A stretch of DNA of 64,000 nt from JAYWXI01 sp036016955 (GCF_036016955.1 NZ_JAYWXI010000006.1:1-64000), one strand, 5' to 3'; positions 1-8,337 are shown, counted from the first letter of the stretch. Numbers and translations: made by a program. The notes: generated from the sequence alone by a model not told the origin.

Positions 1-116
1 ACAAGTTCCAAATCAGACATTTTGGGATTCCTGATTTTCTTGCTTGTTTCAATATGTTTGCAGGTTTTTGTCAATTGTTCTAAAATAATTTTGTAGTTTT
101 GAATGAGATTGCTCAT
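1..116 (-). CDS. IS982-family transposase, N-terminal fragment (cut by window edge)
   Basis: An open frame starts at the ATG at 116 and runs leftward off the window, giving 38 complete codons that begin MSNLIQNYKIILEQL and end near PKMSDLELV. The N-terminal run 'KPKMSDLEL(I/V)ALNLTAEY' is what I remember from IS982-family transposases, the family of Riemerella ISRa1, so the assignment rests on a short match. Only the start is present, and whether the element is intact cannot be seen. The AT-rich stretch from 117 to about 210 would hold the terminal inverted repeat. A possible element end lies around 200-210, but I could not confirm it. Confidence 0.6.
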   Translation of the reverse strand, partial: MSNLIQNYKIILEQLTKTCKHIETSKKIRNPKMSDLEL

Positions 117-250
117 ATATTTAATGACTTGGTAATCAATTAAATATACGATTTATTAATCAAATGGACAATCTTTTTCTTTTTTAATTCCTAAATGCAC
201 AACAGGTAAGAAATTAACATTTTATTATAGAAAATAATAGCGTATAAAAC
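117..250. other. AT-rich intergenic region beside the IS fragment
   Basis: No convincing gene is present. This should contain the terminal inverted repeat and target duplication of the transposable element whose transposase starts at 116, but the other end of the element lies outside the window, so the boundary cannot be fixed by comparison. Confidence 0.4.
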
Positions 251-283
251 AAAAAAGCACCTCCAAATGAAGTGTTTTTTATT
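251..283 (-). terminator. intrinsic terminator of the small lipoprotein gene
   Basis: On the minus strand an imperfect hairpin (CACTTC paired with GAGGTG) is flanked by A-rich DNA and followed by a T-run (GCTTTTTTGTTTT). It lies about 65 bases downstream of the stop of the lipoprotein gene at 349-552. One bulged base makes it only moderate in strength. Confidence 0.45.
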
Positions 284-348
284 ATCGGGTTACAAACATA
301 TAATACCGCATCAAAAGATCTAATTTCTTCCCTATCCAAAACCTGCCT

Positions 349-552
349 TTATGGTTTTAAAGTTTGCTCGCCAAACCCTTTTTCCGCTTCATCTTCATGC
401 TTCTGCCGAGAGAGATTCAAACTATCGTGTTTGATTTTCATGTGCACCACATCCTTCGGCAACCGCTCTTCCAAAGCCTGCATCTTATCTCGGGATTGGC
501 AAGCCGTTCCCCCTAACAAAAGCCCTACCGTCCAAACCAATAGTTTCTTCAT
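349..552 (-). CDS. small lipoprotein of unknown function (67 aa)
   Basis: The start at 552 gives a protein opening MKKLLVWTVGLLLGGTAC: basic N-terminus, hydrophobic core and a lipobox-like end, so lipidation at Cys18 and export by LspA are predicted. A longer frame starting at 597 would put 15 residues before the signal peptide and is rejected. The mature part is short, charged and hydrophilic (many K, E, D, R; no second membrane segment). I recognise no family. It is divergent from the helicase gene at 638 and has its own hairpin terminator. It could be a real small surface lipoprotein; coding evidence is the signal peptide plus the terminator. Confidence 0.55.
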   Translation of the reverse strand: MKKLLVWTVGLLLGGTACQSRDKMQALEERLPKDVVHMKIKHDSLNLSRQKHEDEAEKGFGEQTLKP

Positions 553-625
553 CCTTGAATTTAAAAATTGTCCTCTCAATAGCAAATTTGAAGCCATCCT
601 TTCGCCACATTACCGAGTTTTTTAA

Positions 626-633
626 TAAATTTG
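626..633 (+). promoter_or_regulatory. Bacteroidota -7 element (TAAATTTG) of the helicase gene
   Basis: TAAATTTG exactly matches the TAnnTTTG consensus. The helicase ATG is at 638, only five bases after the box, so transcription would start at or next to the start codon. A weak TTTC/TTCG lies about 21 bases upstream in the -33 position. Confidence 0.55.
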
Positions 634-637
634 GGTA

Positions 638-2758
638 ATGAACCAGCAGATATTCGATTTAGCCGAACATACCAACCGAAGCCTCTTTCTCACGGGAAAA
701 GCCGGAACGGGCAAAACCACCTTCCTCAACCATTTCGTTAAAAACACCCAAAAGAAACATCTGATTGTTGCCCCTACGGGAATTGCCGCCATCAACGCCG
801 GCGGCGTAACCATCCACTCGATGTTCGGATTGCCGCTGCGTCCTTTTTTCCCCACCCTCGAACGTATCGACGGAAGCATGGGGAACAATATTGCCGACCT
901 GATCCAGCATTTCAAATACCGAAAAGACAAGCTCAAACTGCTAAGGGAGGTCGAAATCCTCATCATTGATGAGGTGTCCATGCTCAGAGCCGACGTTTTA
1001 GACATGATGGACTTCGCCCTGCGCCACATCCGCCGGATCCCGGCACCGTTCGGTGGCGTACAGATGCTTTTCATTGGCGATCTTTACCAGCTTCCTCCCG
1101 TGGTAAGGGACGAAAACCTTCTTTCCAAATACTATGCTTCCCCGTTTTTTTTCAGCGCGAAAGCCCTCGAAAATCTGAGTTTGGTTACCATCGAACTAAC
1201 CAAGGTTTACCGCCAAAAAGACGAGCATTTTTTAAGCATTCTTAACGCCATAAGGGACGGCGAACGAAACAAAATAGATTTTCAAAGCCTGAATTCCCGC
1301 TACATTCCCGACTTCGACCCCAAAGGCGAAGCCTACGTTTATCTGACCTCCCACAACCGCATGGCCGAAGAAATCAATCGGGAAAAACTAAACGAATTAG
1401 GCGGAAAGTCCTATTTCTATGAAGCCAAGATTTTCGGCGACTTCAAAGAAAACCAATACCCCAACGAAGCCACGCTGGAGCTAAAAGTCGGCAGCCAAGT
1501 CATGTTCATCCGAAACGACGCCAGCGGAGAAAAACGCTACTACAACGGAAAACTGGCCGAAGTCAGTTCTCTGAGTGAAGACCGAATCGGCGTAATCATC
1601 GAAGGGGAAGACCAAGAATACCTCCTAAAAACCGAAGCCTGGGAAAATAAAAAATACTCCCTCGCTCAAGACAAAACCGTTCAGGAAGAAGTTTTAGGCA
1701 GTTTCGAGCAATACCCTATCCGACTGGCTTGGGCCGTAACCATTCACAAAAGTCAAGGTCTGACTTTTGACCGCGTCATCATTGATGCCGGAAAATCCTT
1801 TGCCTCCGGTCAGGTCTACGTCGCCCTCTCCCGATGCCGAACGCTGGAAGGCATCGTCCTGAAATCGCCAATTACCCCCGAGGCAATCTTTAGCGACCGC
1901 CGCGTTTCGGGGTTCCAAAATGCCACCAACGCCAACGACCAAATCGACCAAATCCTAAATAGCGAAAAATACGATTACAGTATAGGGAAAGTCCTCAGCC
2001 GAACCGACTGCCGCTGGCTAAGCAACGAAATCGAACAATGGCACAAAGCCGCCAACGAAAGCAAGAAAACCGACCCGCTAAAAACCAAAGCCCTCTACTA
2101 CAGCCTAAAAAGCGAAAGCGAAAACCTCGGTTCAGTTTTTGAAAAATTTGAAAAAGTCCTAAAACAAAAAACCAAAAAATTCGTCGAAGGCAAGGAAGAC
2201 TGGACCGACATCGAACAAAAGTCCAAAGGCGCCGTCCTTTTCTTTTTCCAACAAGTTCACGAAAAGCTCTTCGACCCGCTGAAACAACACTACGCCGAAA
2301 CCAAAGGCGTCAGCGGAATGAAAGCCTATAACGAACACGTCAAAACCCTCATCGACGACCTGCAAGACTATCTGAAAGGCCTTCAGGACGTCCGCCTGTT
2401 GGAAACCCCACTTTTTGACGAAAAAGAAAAAAAAGAAATCAGCGCCAAAGCCGTAAAAATCCCGACCCACCTCATCACTTGGAATCTTTTTTCCGAAGGA
2501 AAAACCCTGCCCGAAATCGCCAAAGAAAGAGGTTTGGTCCCCGCTACAATCATCGGCCATTTTTCAAAGTTCGCCGAAACCAAACAAATGACCGAAGAAG
2601 ACCTAAAACGGCTGCTCCCCAAAGAAAAAATAAAAACGTTTGAAAACCAATTCCAAATCGAAACCTTCGACAGCCTCAACGACTGGAAAAAACATCTTCC
2701 CGACGATTTCGAATACGGCGAAATAAGACTGCTTAAAACCTTTTACGAAAACCGCTGA
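638..2758 (+). CDS. PIF1-like DNA helicase with C-terminal helix-turn-helix domain
   Basis: Superfamily 1 (PIF1/RecD-like) helicase of 706 aa, expected to unwind DNA 5' to 3' using ATP. Walker A is GKAGTGKT at residues 20-27 and Walker B is IIDE at 109-112, followed by SMLRADVLD. The QLPPV segment near 150 and the late motif AWAVTIHKSQGLTFDRVIID near 370 with VALSRC complete the helicase core. Past about residue 420 the protein has a long charged, partly helical extension. It ends in a helix-turn-helix-like domain (WNLFSEGKTLPEIAKERGL) of the type found at the C-terminus of RecQ-like helicases (HTH_40). PIF1 proteins act at G-quadruplexes and stalled forks; the role here is inferred from family. 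The gene stands alone with its own promoter. Confidence 0.9.
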   Translation: MNQQIFDLAEHTNRSLFLTGKAGTGKTTFLNHFVKNTQKKHLIVAPTGIAAINAGGVTIHSMFGLPLRPFFPTLERIDGSMGNNIADLIQHFKYRKDKLKLLREVEILIIDEVSMLRADVLDMMDFALRHIRRIPAPFGGVQMLFIGDLYQLPPVVRDENLLSKYYASPFFFSAKALENLSLVTIELTKVYRQKDEHFLSILNAIRDGERNKIDFQSLNSRYIPDFDPKGEAYVYLTSHNRMAEEINREKLNELGGKSYFYEAKIFGDFKENQYPNEATLELKVGSQVMFIRNDASGEKRYYNGKLAEVSSLSEDRIGVIIEGEDQEYLLKTEAWENKKYSLAQDKTVQEEVLGSFEQYPIRLAWAVTIHKSQGLTFDRVIIDAGKSFASGQVYVALSRCRTLEGIVLKSPITPEAIFSDRRVSGFQNATNANDQIDQILNSEKYDYSIGKVLSRTDCRWLSNEIEQWHKAANESKKTDPLKTKALYYSLKSESENLGSVFEKFEKVLKQKTKKFVEGKEDWTDIEQKSKGAVLFFFQQVHEKLFDPLKQHYAETKGVSGMKAYNEHVKTLIDDLQDYLKGLQDVRLLETPLFDEKEKKEISAKAVKIPTHLITWNLFSEGKTLPEIAKERGLVPATIIGHFSKFAETKQMTEEDLKRLLPKEKIKTFENQFQIETFDSLNDWKKHLPDDFEYGEIRLLKTFYENR

Positions 2759-2768
2759 GTCCGAAGCC

Positions 2769-3131
2769 TCAACGAAACGCCCGCTCCAACTCCACACTCA
2801 CGCCACGCATCTCCCCCTCCATCGGCGGAGCCGTCTTGGTGATTTTCACGCGCATATATTCCACCTCGGGAAAACGTTGGGAAACCGAAGCCATAATACG
2901 CCCGGCCACATGCTCCAACAGTTTAGAAGGCACACGCATCTGCTCGTGAATAATCGCATTGACCTCCGCATAGTTCACCGTGTCCGAAAGCGAATCACTC
3001 TGCGAAGCCTTCCACAAATCCGCATGGAGTTCCACGTCCAACAAATAATACGTCCCCGTCAAAGTCTCCTCCGGCAAAACCCCATGAAAAGCGTAAATCC
3101 AAAGCTCTTCCAGTAAAATTCTCGATTTCAT
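2769..3131 (-). CDS. folB: dihydroneopterin aldolase
   Basis: Cytosolic folate-pathway enzyme that cleaves 7,8-dihydroneopterin to 6-hydroxymethyl-7,8-dihydropterin and glycolaldehyde. At 120 aa it has the usual family length. Family landmarks are present: FHGVLPEE with Glu22, the Tyr54 of VNYAEV, Glu73 in LLEHVA, and the catalytic lysine Lys99 in KITKTAPP. It is the last gene of a minus-strand group ruvX-def-DUF5606-mazG-folB and converges with the helicase gene, whose stop is 10 bases away. No terminator is obvious between them. Confidence 0.93.
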   Translation of the reverse strand: MKSRILLEELWIYAFHGVLPEETLTGTYYLLDVELHADLWKASQSDSLSDTVNYAEVNAIIHEQMRVPSKLLEHVAGRIMASVSQRFPEVEYMRVKITKTAPPMEGEMRGVSVELERAFR

Positions 3132-3177
3132 TTTTCTCGTCTTTTATGATTTAATTTCTATTCCCTCTCCCAAAAAA

Positions 3178-3948
3178 TCACTTTTCCATCGCCTTAGCCT
3201 CCTCCCAAAGTTCATCCATCACCTCCAAAGAAAGCGAAGACAAAGACCAATTTCGCTCCGAAGCCAAAGCCTCCATCCTTTGAAAACGGGAGATAAACTT
3301 ATGATTGGTTTTCTCCAAAGCCGTATCGGGATTAAGCCCCGACAAACGAGCGTAATTCACCAAAGAAAAAAAGACGTCCCCCAACTCTTTTTCCTTCCGT
3401 TCCGCATCCGTCTCTGCCCGAAATTCCGCCAACTCTTCCTCCACCTTCTGCCAAGCGGCCTCAGCATCGGGAAATTCAAACCCAATCCCCCGAACCTTTT
3501 CCTGAATGCGAAGCGCCTTCACCAAACTGGGAGCCCCCTTGGAAATCCCAGAAAGCACCGAACGGTTGCCCTCCTTGAGTTTGAGTTTCTCCCAGTTTCG
3601 TTTAACCTCTTCCTCGCTGTCCGCTTGGACCTCCCCATAAATATGCGGATGACGAAACACCAGCTTATCATTCAAAGAACGGATCACCTCCGCCATGTCA
3701 AACGCCTGTTTTTCTGCCCCGATTTTCGCATAAAACACCAAATGAAGCAAAACATCCCCCAGTTCCTTTTTAATCTCCGGCAAATCCTCCTCCAGCAAAG
3801 CGTCCGACAATTCGTAAACCTCCTCCAAAGTAAGATGACGGAGCGATTGCAAAGTCTGCTTCCGATCCCATGGGCACCGCGCCCTCAAATCGTCCATAAT
3901 ATCCAGCAAACGGGAGAATGCCTCCAACGTTTCCGCTCGGTTTTCCAT
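3178..3948 (-). CDS. mazG: nucleoside triphosphate pyrophosphohydrolase MazG
   Basis: Hydrolyses (d)NTPs to monophosphate and pyrophosphate, as a house-cleaning enzyme. The protein (256 aa from ATG 3948) shows two MazG repeats. The first contains CPWDRKQTLQSL, the metal-binding LEEVYELSDAL and KKELGDVLLHLVFYA. The second contains VEEELAEF and EKELGDVFFSLVNYARL. A GTG seven codons upstream (3969) could also start the frame, but the ATG gives the normal family N-terminus (MENRAETLEAFSRLL). It lies 46 bases upstream of folB and downstream of the DUF5606 terminator, so it may have its own promoter, which I could not place. Confidence 0.93.
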   Translation of the reverse strand: MENRAETLEAFSRLLDIMDDLRARCPWDRKQTLQSLRHLTLEEVYELSDALLEEDLPEIKKELGDVLLHLVFYAKIGAEKQAFDMAEVIRSLNDKLVFRHPHIYGEVQADSEEEVKRNWEKLKLKEGNRSVLSGISKGAPSLVKALRIQEKVRGIGFEFPDAEAAWQKVEEELAEFRAETDAERKEKELGDVFFSLVNYARLSGLNPDTALEKTNHKFISRFQRMEALASERNWSLSSLSLEVMDELWEEAKAMEK

Positions 3949-3992
3949 AATGTTCTTATTTTTAATCACACTCTATGCAAATGTAATATTTC

Positions 3993-4025
3993 TAAAAAAA
4001 TAAACCCTGCCCCAAGGCAAGGTTT
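3993..4025 (-). terminator. intrinsic terminator after the DUF5606 gene
   Basis: Read on the minus strand, AAACCTTGCC and GGCAGGGTTT form a hairpin with one mismatch and a CTTGGG-type loop, followed by TTTATTTTTTTAG. It sits between the DUF5606 stop (4056) and the mazG start (3948). Confidence 0.7.
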
Positions 4026-4055
4026 ACATTAATTTTTAAATTCCAAAAGCACGCC

Positions 4056-4601
4056 TTAGCCTTGCTTTCTCTGCGTGGATTTTACCGTACTCTTAGCCGA
4101 AGCACTCGCTTTAGCCTTAGGCTGAGCCGGCTTCTCCGCTTTAGGCGCTGCCTTTTTGGTTGTTTTTTCAACCGCAACCTCCGCCTCCTGAGCTTCCGCT
4201 TCCGCCTTTACGAAACTCTCCGGGGTAATGTAGCCAGCCTTCTGCAAAATATTATACCACTGAGCCAATTTCTTAATGTCTGAAATGTACACCCGCTCGC
4301 GGTCATACGTCGGCAACGCTTTCTCCATAAAAGCCCGAAGCTCCTGCTCCGACGCTTTGTGCGAAATCGCCTCCTCGTACCCGTATTCCTTAGCAATTGC
4401 CTCGAAAACCTCGAACAAAGGAACTTCCTTGTCGAAAGTAAACATCGCAATATTGTCCAACAAACTCACTTGGGAAGAATTCCCAATGCTTACCTTCTTT
4501 TTGGTCGTCACATCTTCGATGATAAACCCGTTTCTCAGTTGCGAAACCAGTTTGAACAACCCCGGTTTTCCTGAAATCGAAATAATTTTTTCTAACTGCA
4601 T
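4056..4601 (-). CDS. DUF5606 domain-containing protein
   Basis: Conserved Bacteroidota protein of unknown function (181 aa). The first 130 residues resemble the DUF5606 family: MQLEKIISISGKPGLFKL, then a strand-rich NGFIIEDV segment, and a helical part with TYDRERVYISDIKKLAQWYN. The last 50 residues are a low-complexity tail rich in Ala, Lys and Pro (AAPKAEKPAQPKAKASASAKS), likely disordered and basic, which could contact nucleic acid or ribosomes. It lies just downstream of def, so co-transcription with peptide deformylase is likely. I assign no biochemical role. Confidence 0.85.
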   Translation of the reverse strand: MQLEKIISISGKPGLFKLVSQLRNGFIIEDVTTKKKVSIGNSSQVSLLDNIAMFTFDKEVPLFEVFEAIAKEYGYEEAISHKASEQELRAFMEKALPTYDRERVYISDIKKLAQWYNILQKAGYITPESFVKAEAEAQEAEVAVEKTTKKAAPKAEKPAQPKAKASASAKSTVKSTQRKQG

Positions 4602-4684
4602 AACTTGTCTTTTTAACGTCTGCCCCCAAGGCCAGATTTTGTTTTATCTATCTTATCAAATCTAATTCCAAAAAAGCGCTAACC

Positions 4685-5257
4685 CTATTTGGGAAATCTC
4701 ATTTTATAATTCACATCCACCTCGCCCTTGGCAATCTTCTGAAGTTTTCCTTTTACCAATTTCTTCTTCAACGCCGAAAGATGATCCGTAAAAAGAATCC
4801 CCTCGATATGATCGTACTCGTGTTGGATAACGCGGGCACGAATATCGGAAAAAGTTTCGGTATGATGCACAAAATTTTCATCCCAATAATCCACCACGAT
4901 GGTTTCCTTGCGCTTAACGTCCTCCCGAACCTCAGGAATCGAAAGACACCCCTCGTTAAATTTCCACTCCTCACCGCTCTGCTCCAAAATCCGAGCATTA
5001 ATGAATACTTTTTTAAAGTCCTTCAACTCCTCCGCAACAGCCTCGTAGTCTTCGTCCTCCGCCAACGGACGGATGTCCACCACGAACAAACGGATGTCCA
5101 GCCCAATCTGAGGCGCCGCCAAACCTATCCCGTTCGCCCCGTACATGGTCTCGAACATATTATCTATCAACTCTTTCAAGCCCGGATAATCGGCATCGAT
5201 CTCCCGGCCTACTTTTCGGAGAACAGGGTCCCCGAATGCCCGAATCGGTAATATCAT
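4685..5257 (-). CDS. def: peptide deformylase
   Basis: Removes the formyl group from the N-terminal methionine of nascent proteins; cytosolic metalloenzyme. The three diagnostic motifs are intact: GIGLAAPQ at residues 43-50, EGCLS with the metal-ligand Cys near 104, and QHEYDHIEG near 145 carrying the two His ligands and the catalytic Glu. Length 190 aa is normal. It sits 31 bases downstream of ruvX in the same direction, a pairing common in this phylum, and is followed by the DUF5606 gene. Confidence 0.96.
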   Translation of the reverse strand: MILPIRAFGDPVLRKVGREIDADYPGLKELIDNMFETMYGANGIGLAAPQIGLDIRLFVVDIRPLAEDEDYEAVAEELKDFKKVFINARILEQSGEEWKFNEGCLSIPEVREDVKRKETIVVDYWDENFVHHTETFSDIRARVIQHEYDHIEGILFTDHLSALKKKLVKGKLQKIAKGEVDVNYKMRFPK

Positions 5258-5288
5258 CTATCGTATTTTATAATCCACCAGCCGCCCG

Positions 5289-5714
5289 CTAAAGCAAGCC
5301 CCGCTGTTTTTGTTCCAAATAACTCTGCAATATCAGTGTCGCACTAACCTTATCAATCAAGCCCTTGTCCTGCCTCGCCTTCTTTCCCTTTCCGCTCTGG
5401 CTGATAAAAAAAGAAGCCATCTTGGAGGTAAACCGCTCATCGTAACGGTGAACCGGCACCAAAGGAAAAACCGAACGAAAACGCTCGATAAACGTCAAAA
5501 TAGACGCCTCCACCTCGGAAGCCTTCCCGCGCAAATCCACCGGAAGCCCCACAACCACTTCGTCCACCACATTCTGCGAAAAATACCGCTCCAAAAAAGG
5601 CATCAAACGCTCCGTCTCCACCGTATCGAGACCACTGGCCACAATCTGAAAATCGTCGGTAACAGCTAGCCCCGTCCGCTTTTTTCCGTAATCAATCGCC
5701 ATGATTTGTCCCAT
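5289..5714 (-). CDS. ruvX: Holliday junction resolvase-like protein / pre-16S rRNA nuclease YqgF
   Basis: RNase H-fold nuclease of the YqgF/RuvX family, implicated in 5' maturation of 16S rRNA. The start at 5714 gives 141 aa beginning MGQIMAIDYGKKRTGLAV, where the Asp of IDYG is the first catalytic acid. VVGLPVDLRGKAS and VHRYDERFTSKMA are the other family landmarks, and the protein ends with DKVSATLILQSYL. The frame can be extended upstream to 5786, but those residues do not resemble the family. First gene of the ruvX-def-DUF5606 group. Confidence 0.92.
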   Translation of the reverse strand: MGQIMAIDYGKKRTGLAVTDDFQIVASGLDTVETERLMPFLERYFSQNVVDEVVVGLPVDLRGKASEVEASILTFIERFRSVFPLVPVHRYDERFTSKMASFFISQSGKGKKARQDKGLIDKVSATLILQSYLEQKQRGLL

Positions 5715-5817
5715 AGGCTGCAAATTTAAGAATTTTAAACCATACCCAAAGGAAAACGGCCATCCCGAATGACCGAATGACCGCAAAATATTATTTTTCC
5801 CCGAAAAAAATTAAATT

Positions 5818-6678
5818 CTAACGCACCAAAGCCTTAAGGTAGGCCCCATAACCACTCTTTCCGTATTTCTCTGCCGATTTCAGAAGTTGTTCTTTATTGA
5901 TGAAATCTTTTTTATAGGCAATTTCTTCAATGCAAGAAATTTTGAACCCTTGACGCTTTTCTAAAACCTTCACAAACTCCGAAGCCTCATGTAGAGAGTC
6001 AAATGTGCCTGTATCTAACCACGCGGTTCCTCGGCTCATTACCCCAACTTCCAACTCGCCTCTTTCTAAGTAAATTTTGTTGATGTCGGTAATTTCTAAC
6101 TCGCCTCTCGGCGAAGGTTTTAGATTTTTAGCAAACTCTACCACCTGATTATCGTAGAAGTACAATCCCGGCACCGCATAATTCGATTTTGGATTTTCAG
6201 GTTTCTCCTCAATGGAAATCGCTTTGTTATCAGAGTCAAACTCTACCACTCCATATCTTTCTGGGTCAGAAACTTGATAAGCAAACACACAACCTCCTTT
6301 GATGCTAGTTTTACTTTCTAATAGTTGTGGCAAACCCGTACCATAAAAAATATTATCGCCTAATACCAACGCCACCGAATCGTCACCAATGAATTCCTCT
6401 CCTAAAATAAAGGCTTGTGCCAATCCGTCTGGACTGGGCTGTACTTTGTACTCTATTCGACAACCAATTTGCGAACCATCGCCCAAAAGTTTTTTAAACC
6501 CCTCTTGGTCGTGAGGCGTCGTAATAATCAAAATTTCCCGAATGCCCGCCAACAACAACGTGGAAAGCGGATAGTAAATCATCGGTTTATCATAAACAGG
6601 CATCAGCTGTTTGCTCACCGCAATAGTTAACGGGTAAAGCCTTGTACCTGAGCCTCCTGCAAGTATAATTCCTTTCAT
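5818..6678 (-). CDS. rfbA: glucose-1-phosphate thymidylyltransferase
   Basis: Makes dTDP-glucose from dTTP and glucose-1-phosphate, the first step toward dTDP-6-deoxyhexoses. The start at ATG 6678 gives 286 aa opening MKGIILAGGSGTRLYPLT, the nucleotide-binding signature. YDKPMIYYPLS, LGDNIFYG and the EKP segment of IEEKPENPKSNYAVPG follow as in RmlA enzymes. It starts four bases after the rfbB stop, so the two are translationally close, and it is the last gene of the rfbC-rfbB-rfbA set and of the whole polysaccharide locus. A 19-codon upstream extension inside rfbB is rejected. Confidence 0.95.
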   Translation of the reverse strand: MKGIILAGGSGTRLYPLTIAVSKQLMPVYDKPMIYYPLSTLLLAGIREILIITTPHDQEGFKKLLGDGSQIGCRIEYKVQPSPDGLAQAFILGEEFIGDDSVALVLGDNIFYGTGLPQLLESKTSIKGGCVFAYQVSDPERYGVVEFDSDNKAISIEEKPENPKSNYAVPGLYFYDNQVVEFAKNLKPSPRGELEITDINKIYLERGELEVGVMSRGTAWLDTGTFDSLHEASEFVKVLEKRQGFKISCIEEIAYKKDFINKEQLLKSAEKYGKSGYGAYLKALVR

Positions 6679-6682
6679 GGTT

Positions 6683-7768
6683 TTAATTTTTATACTGTGC
6701 TTTGTAATATTCTTGATAAGCGCCACTGGTGACATTCTCCAACCAGTCTTGATTATTCAAAAACCAGTCGATGGTCTTAGCCAGACCTTCTTCAAAAGTA
6801 ACGCTTGGTTTCCAGCCTAAATCTTTATTGAGTTTCGTAGCATCTATCGCATAGCGTTTATCATGCCCAGGACGATCTTTCACAAAAGTGATTAACTTTT
6901 CGGAATATCCCTCTGGACGACCTAACTTGGCATCCATCTGTTTGATAAGTTCTTTGATTAAATCAATATTTTGCCACTCGTTCCAACCGCCAATATTGTA
7001 AGTTTCGCCTGTTTTAGCTTCGTGGAAAATTTGGAAAATCGCCTTTGCATGATCTATGACAAACAGCCAATCTCTTGTATATTTACCATCACCATAAATA
7101 GGTAGCGGTTTCTCGTTGATAATATTAGATATACAAAGTGGAATTAATTTTTCAGGAAAATGATTTGGACCGTAATTGTTAGAACAATTAGACACAATAA
7201 AAGGCATTCCGTAAGTGTTCCCATACGCTCTTACCAAATGGTCGGAAGCTGCTTTACTCGCCGAGTAAGGTGATTTCGGATCATAAGGTGTTTCTTCGGT
7301 GAAGAACCCCGTTTCGCCTAAAGCTCCATAGACCTCATCAGTAGAAACATGATAAAATAGGTTTTGCCTAGGCTCATCTGGGAAATTCCCGTGCGTATGC
7401 TCTGGATTAAGCGTCCAAAATTCACGGCAAAGATTTAATAAATTAGCCGTACCCATCACATTGGTATTGATGAAAGCGTTAGGGTCGGTAATACTTCTAT
7501 CCACATGGCTCTCCGCCGCCAAATGCACCACCGCATCAGGCTGATGTTTTTCAAATACCTTTCTTAACTCTTCTACTTTGGTAATATCTGCCCTTTCAAA
7601 AGTGTAGTTGGGTTCGTTTTCAATATCTTTTAAATTCTCTAAATTCCCCGCATAAGTTAGGGCATCTAAATTGATTATTTTGGTATTAGGCAAGTTTTTT
7701 ACAAACTCTCTTACCACATGAGAGCCAATAAAACCTGCTCCGCCTGTTATTATAATTGATTTCATCAT
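6683..7768 (-). CDS. rfbB: dTDP-glucose 4,6-dehydratase
   Basis: Extended short-chain dehydrogenase/reductase that converts dTDP-glucose to dTDP-4-keto-6-deoxyglucose. The NAD-binding GGAGFIGSH lies at about residues 9-17, HLAAESHVDRSI near 82, the catalytic STDEVYGALG near 145 and the YSASKAASDH Tyr-Lys pair near 170. NCSNNYGP and RDWLFVIDH are typical RmlB segments. Length 361 aa is normal. Two adjacent ATG codons (7768, 7765) are possible starts. It lies between rfbC and rfbA. The product feeds RfbC, but no dTDP-4-keto-rhamnose reductase (rfbD) is in the window. Confidence 0.96.
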   Translation of the reverse strand: MMKSIIITGGAGFIGSHVVREFVKNLPNTKIINLDALTYAGNLENLKDIENEPNYTFERADITKVEELRKVFEKHQPDAVVHLAAESHVDRSITDPNAFINTNVMGTANLLNLCREFWTLNPEHTHGNFPDEPRQNLFYHVSTDEVYGALGETGFFTEETPYDPKSPYSASKAASDHLVRAYGNTYGMPFIVSNCSNNYGPNHFPEKLIPLCISNIINEKPLPIYGDGKYTRDWLFVIDHAKAIFQIFHEAKTGETYNIGGWNEWQNIDLIKELIKQMDAKLGRPEGYSEKLITFVKDRPGHDKRYAIDATKLNKDLGWKPSVTFEEGLAKTIDWFLNNQDWLENVTSGAYQEYYKAQYKN

Positions 7769-7775
7769 TTATTTT

Positions 7776-8321
7776 TTAAAAATTCTTTTTAGAAAATGGC
7801 AACTGTACTTTATCTTTTTCGGAAAGAATAACATCTGTCTCATCCAACTTCCAATCTATCGCTAAATCCGCATCGTTCCAAAGGATTCCGCCTTCAGACT
7901 CCTTATTGTAAAAATTATCACATTTATAGGCAAAAACTGCCATTTCACTCAACACCGCAAAGCCGTGAGCAAAGCCTCTCGGCACATAAAACTGTAACTT
8001 ATTTTCTGCCGTTAATTCCACTCCATACCATTTCCCAAACGAAGGCGAATCTTCCCTTAAATCCACCGCCACATCCCAAACTTTTCCTTCTAAGCAAGAC
8101 ACGAGTTTCGCTTGAGCATGCTCCCCTTTCTGCAGGTGCAACCCTCTAAGAACCCCATACGACGATTTAGAGATATTATCTTGAACGAAATGCCCGTTCA
8201 TGCCTGTAAGTTCCTCAAATTTTTTCTCGTTAAATTTTTCGTAAAAGTAGCCTCTTTCATCTTCAAAAATGGCAGGCTCAATAATGTAACAGTCTTTTAA
8301 TGGAGTTTCTCTAATTTTCAT
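7776..8321 (-). CDS. rfbC: dTDP-4-dehydrorhamnose 3,5-epimerase
   Basis: Cupin-fold epimerase converting dTDP-4-keto-6-deoxyglucose to dTDP-4-keto-L-rhamnose. The 181-aa protein has the family core: FEDERGYFYEKFNEKKF, FVQDNISKSSYGVLRGLHLQ with the catalytic His, KLVSCLEGKVWDVAVDLR, and YVPRGFAHGFAVLSE. It is first of the rfbC-rfbB-rfbA set and has a TATTTTTG promoter box 17 bases before its ATG, so this set can be transcribed independently of the rest of the locus. Confidence 0.95.
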   Translation of the reverse strand: MKIRETPLKDCYIIEPAIFEDERGYFYEKFNEKKFEELTGMNGHFVQDNISKSSYGVLRGLHLQKGEHAQAKLVSCLEGKVWDVAVDLREDSPSFGKWYGVELTAENKLQFYVPRGFAHGFAVLSEMAVFAYKCDNFYNKESEGGILWNDADLAIDWKLDETDVILSEKDKVQLPFSKKNF

Positions 8322-8337
8322 AGTTTATAATACCATA

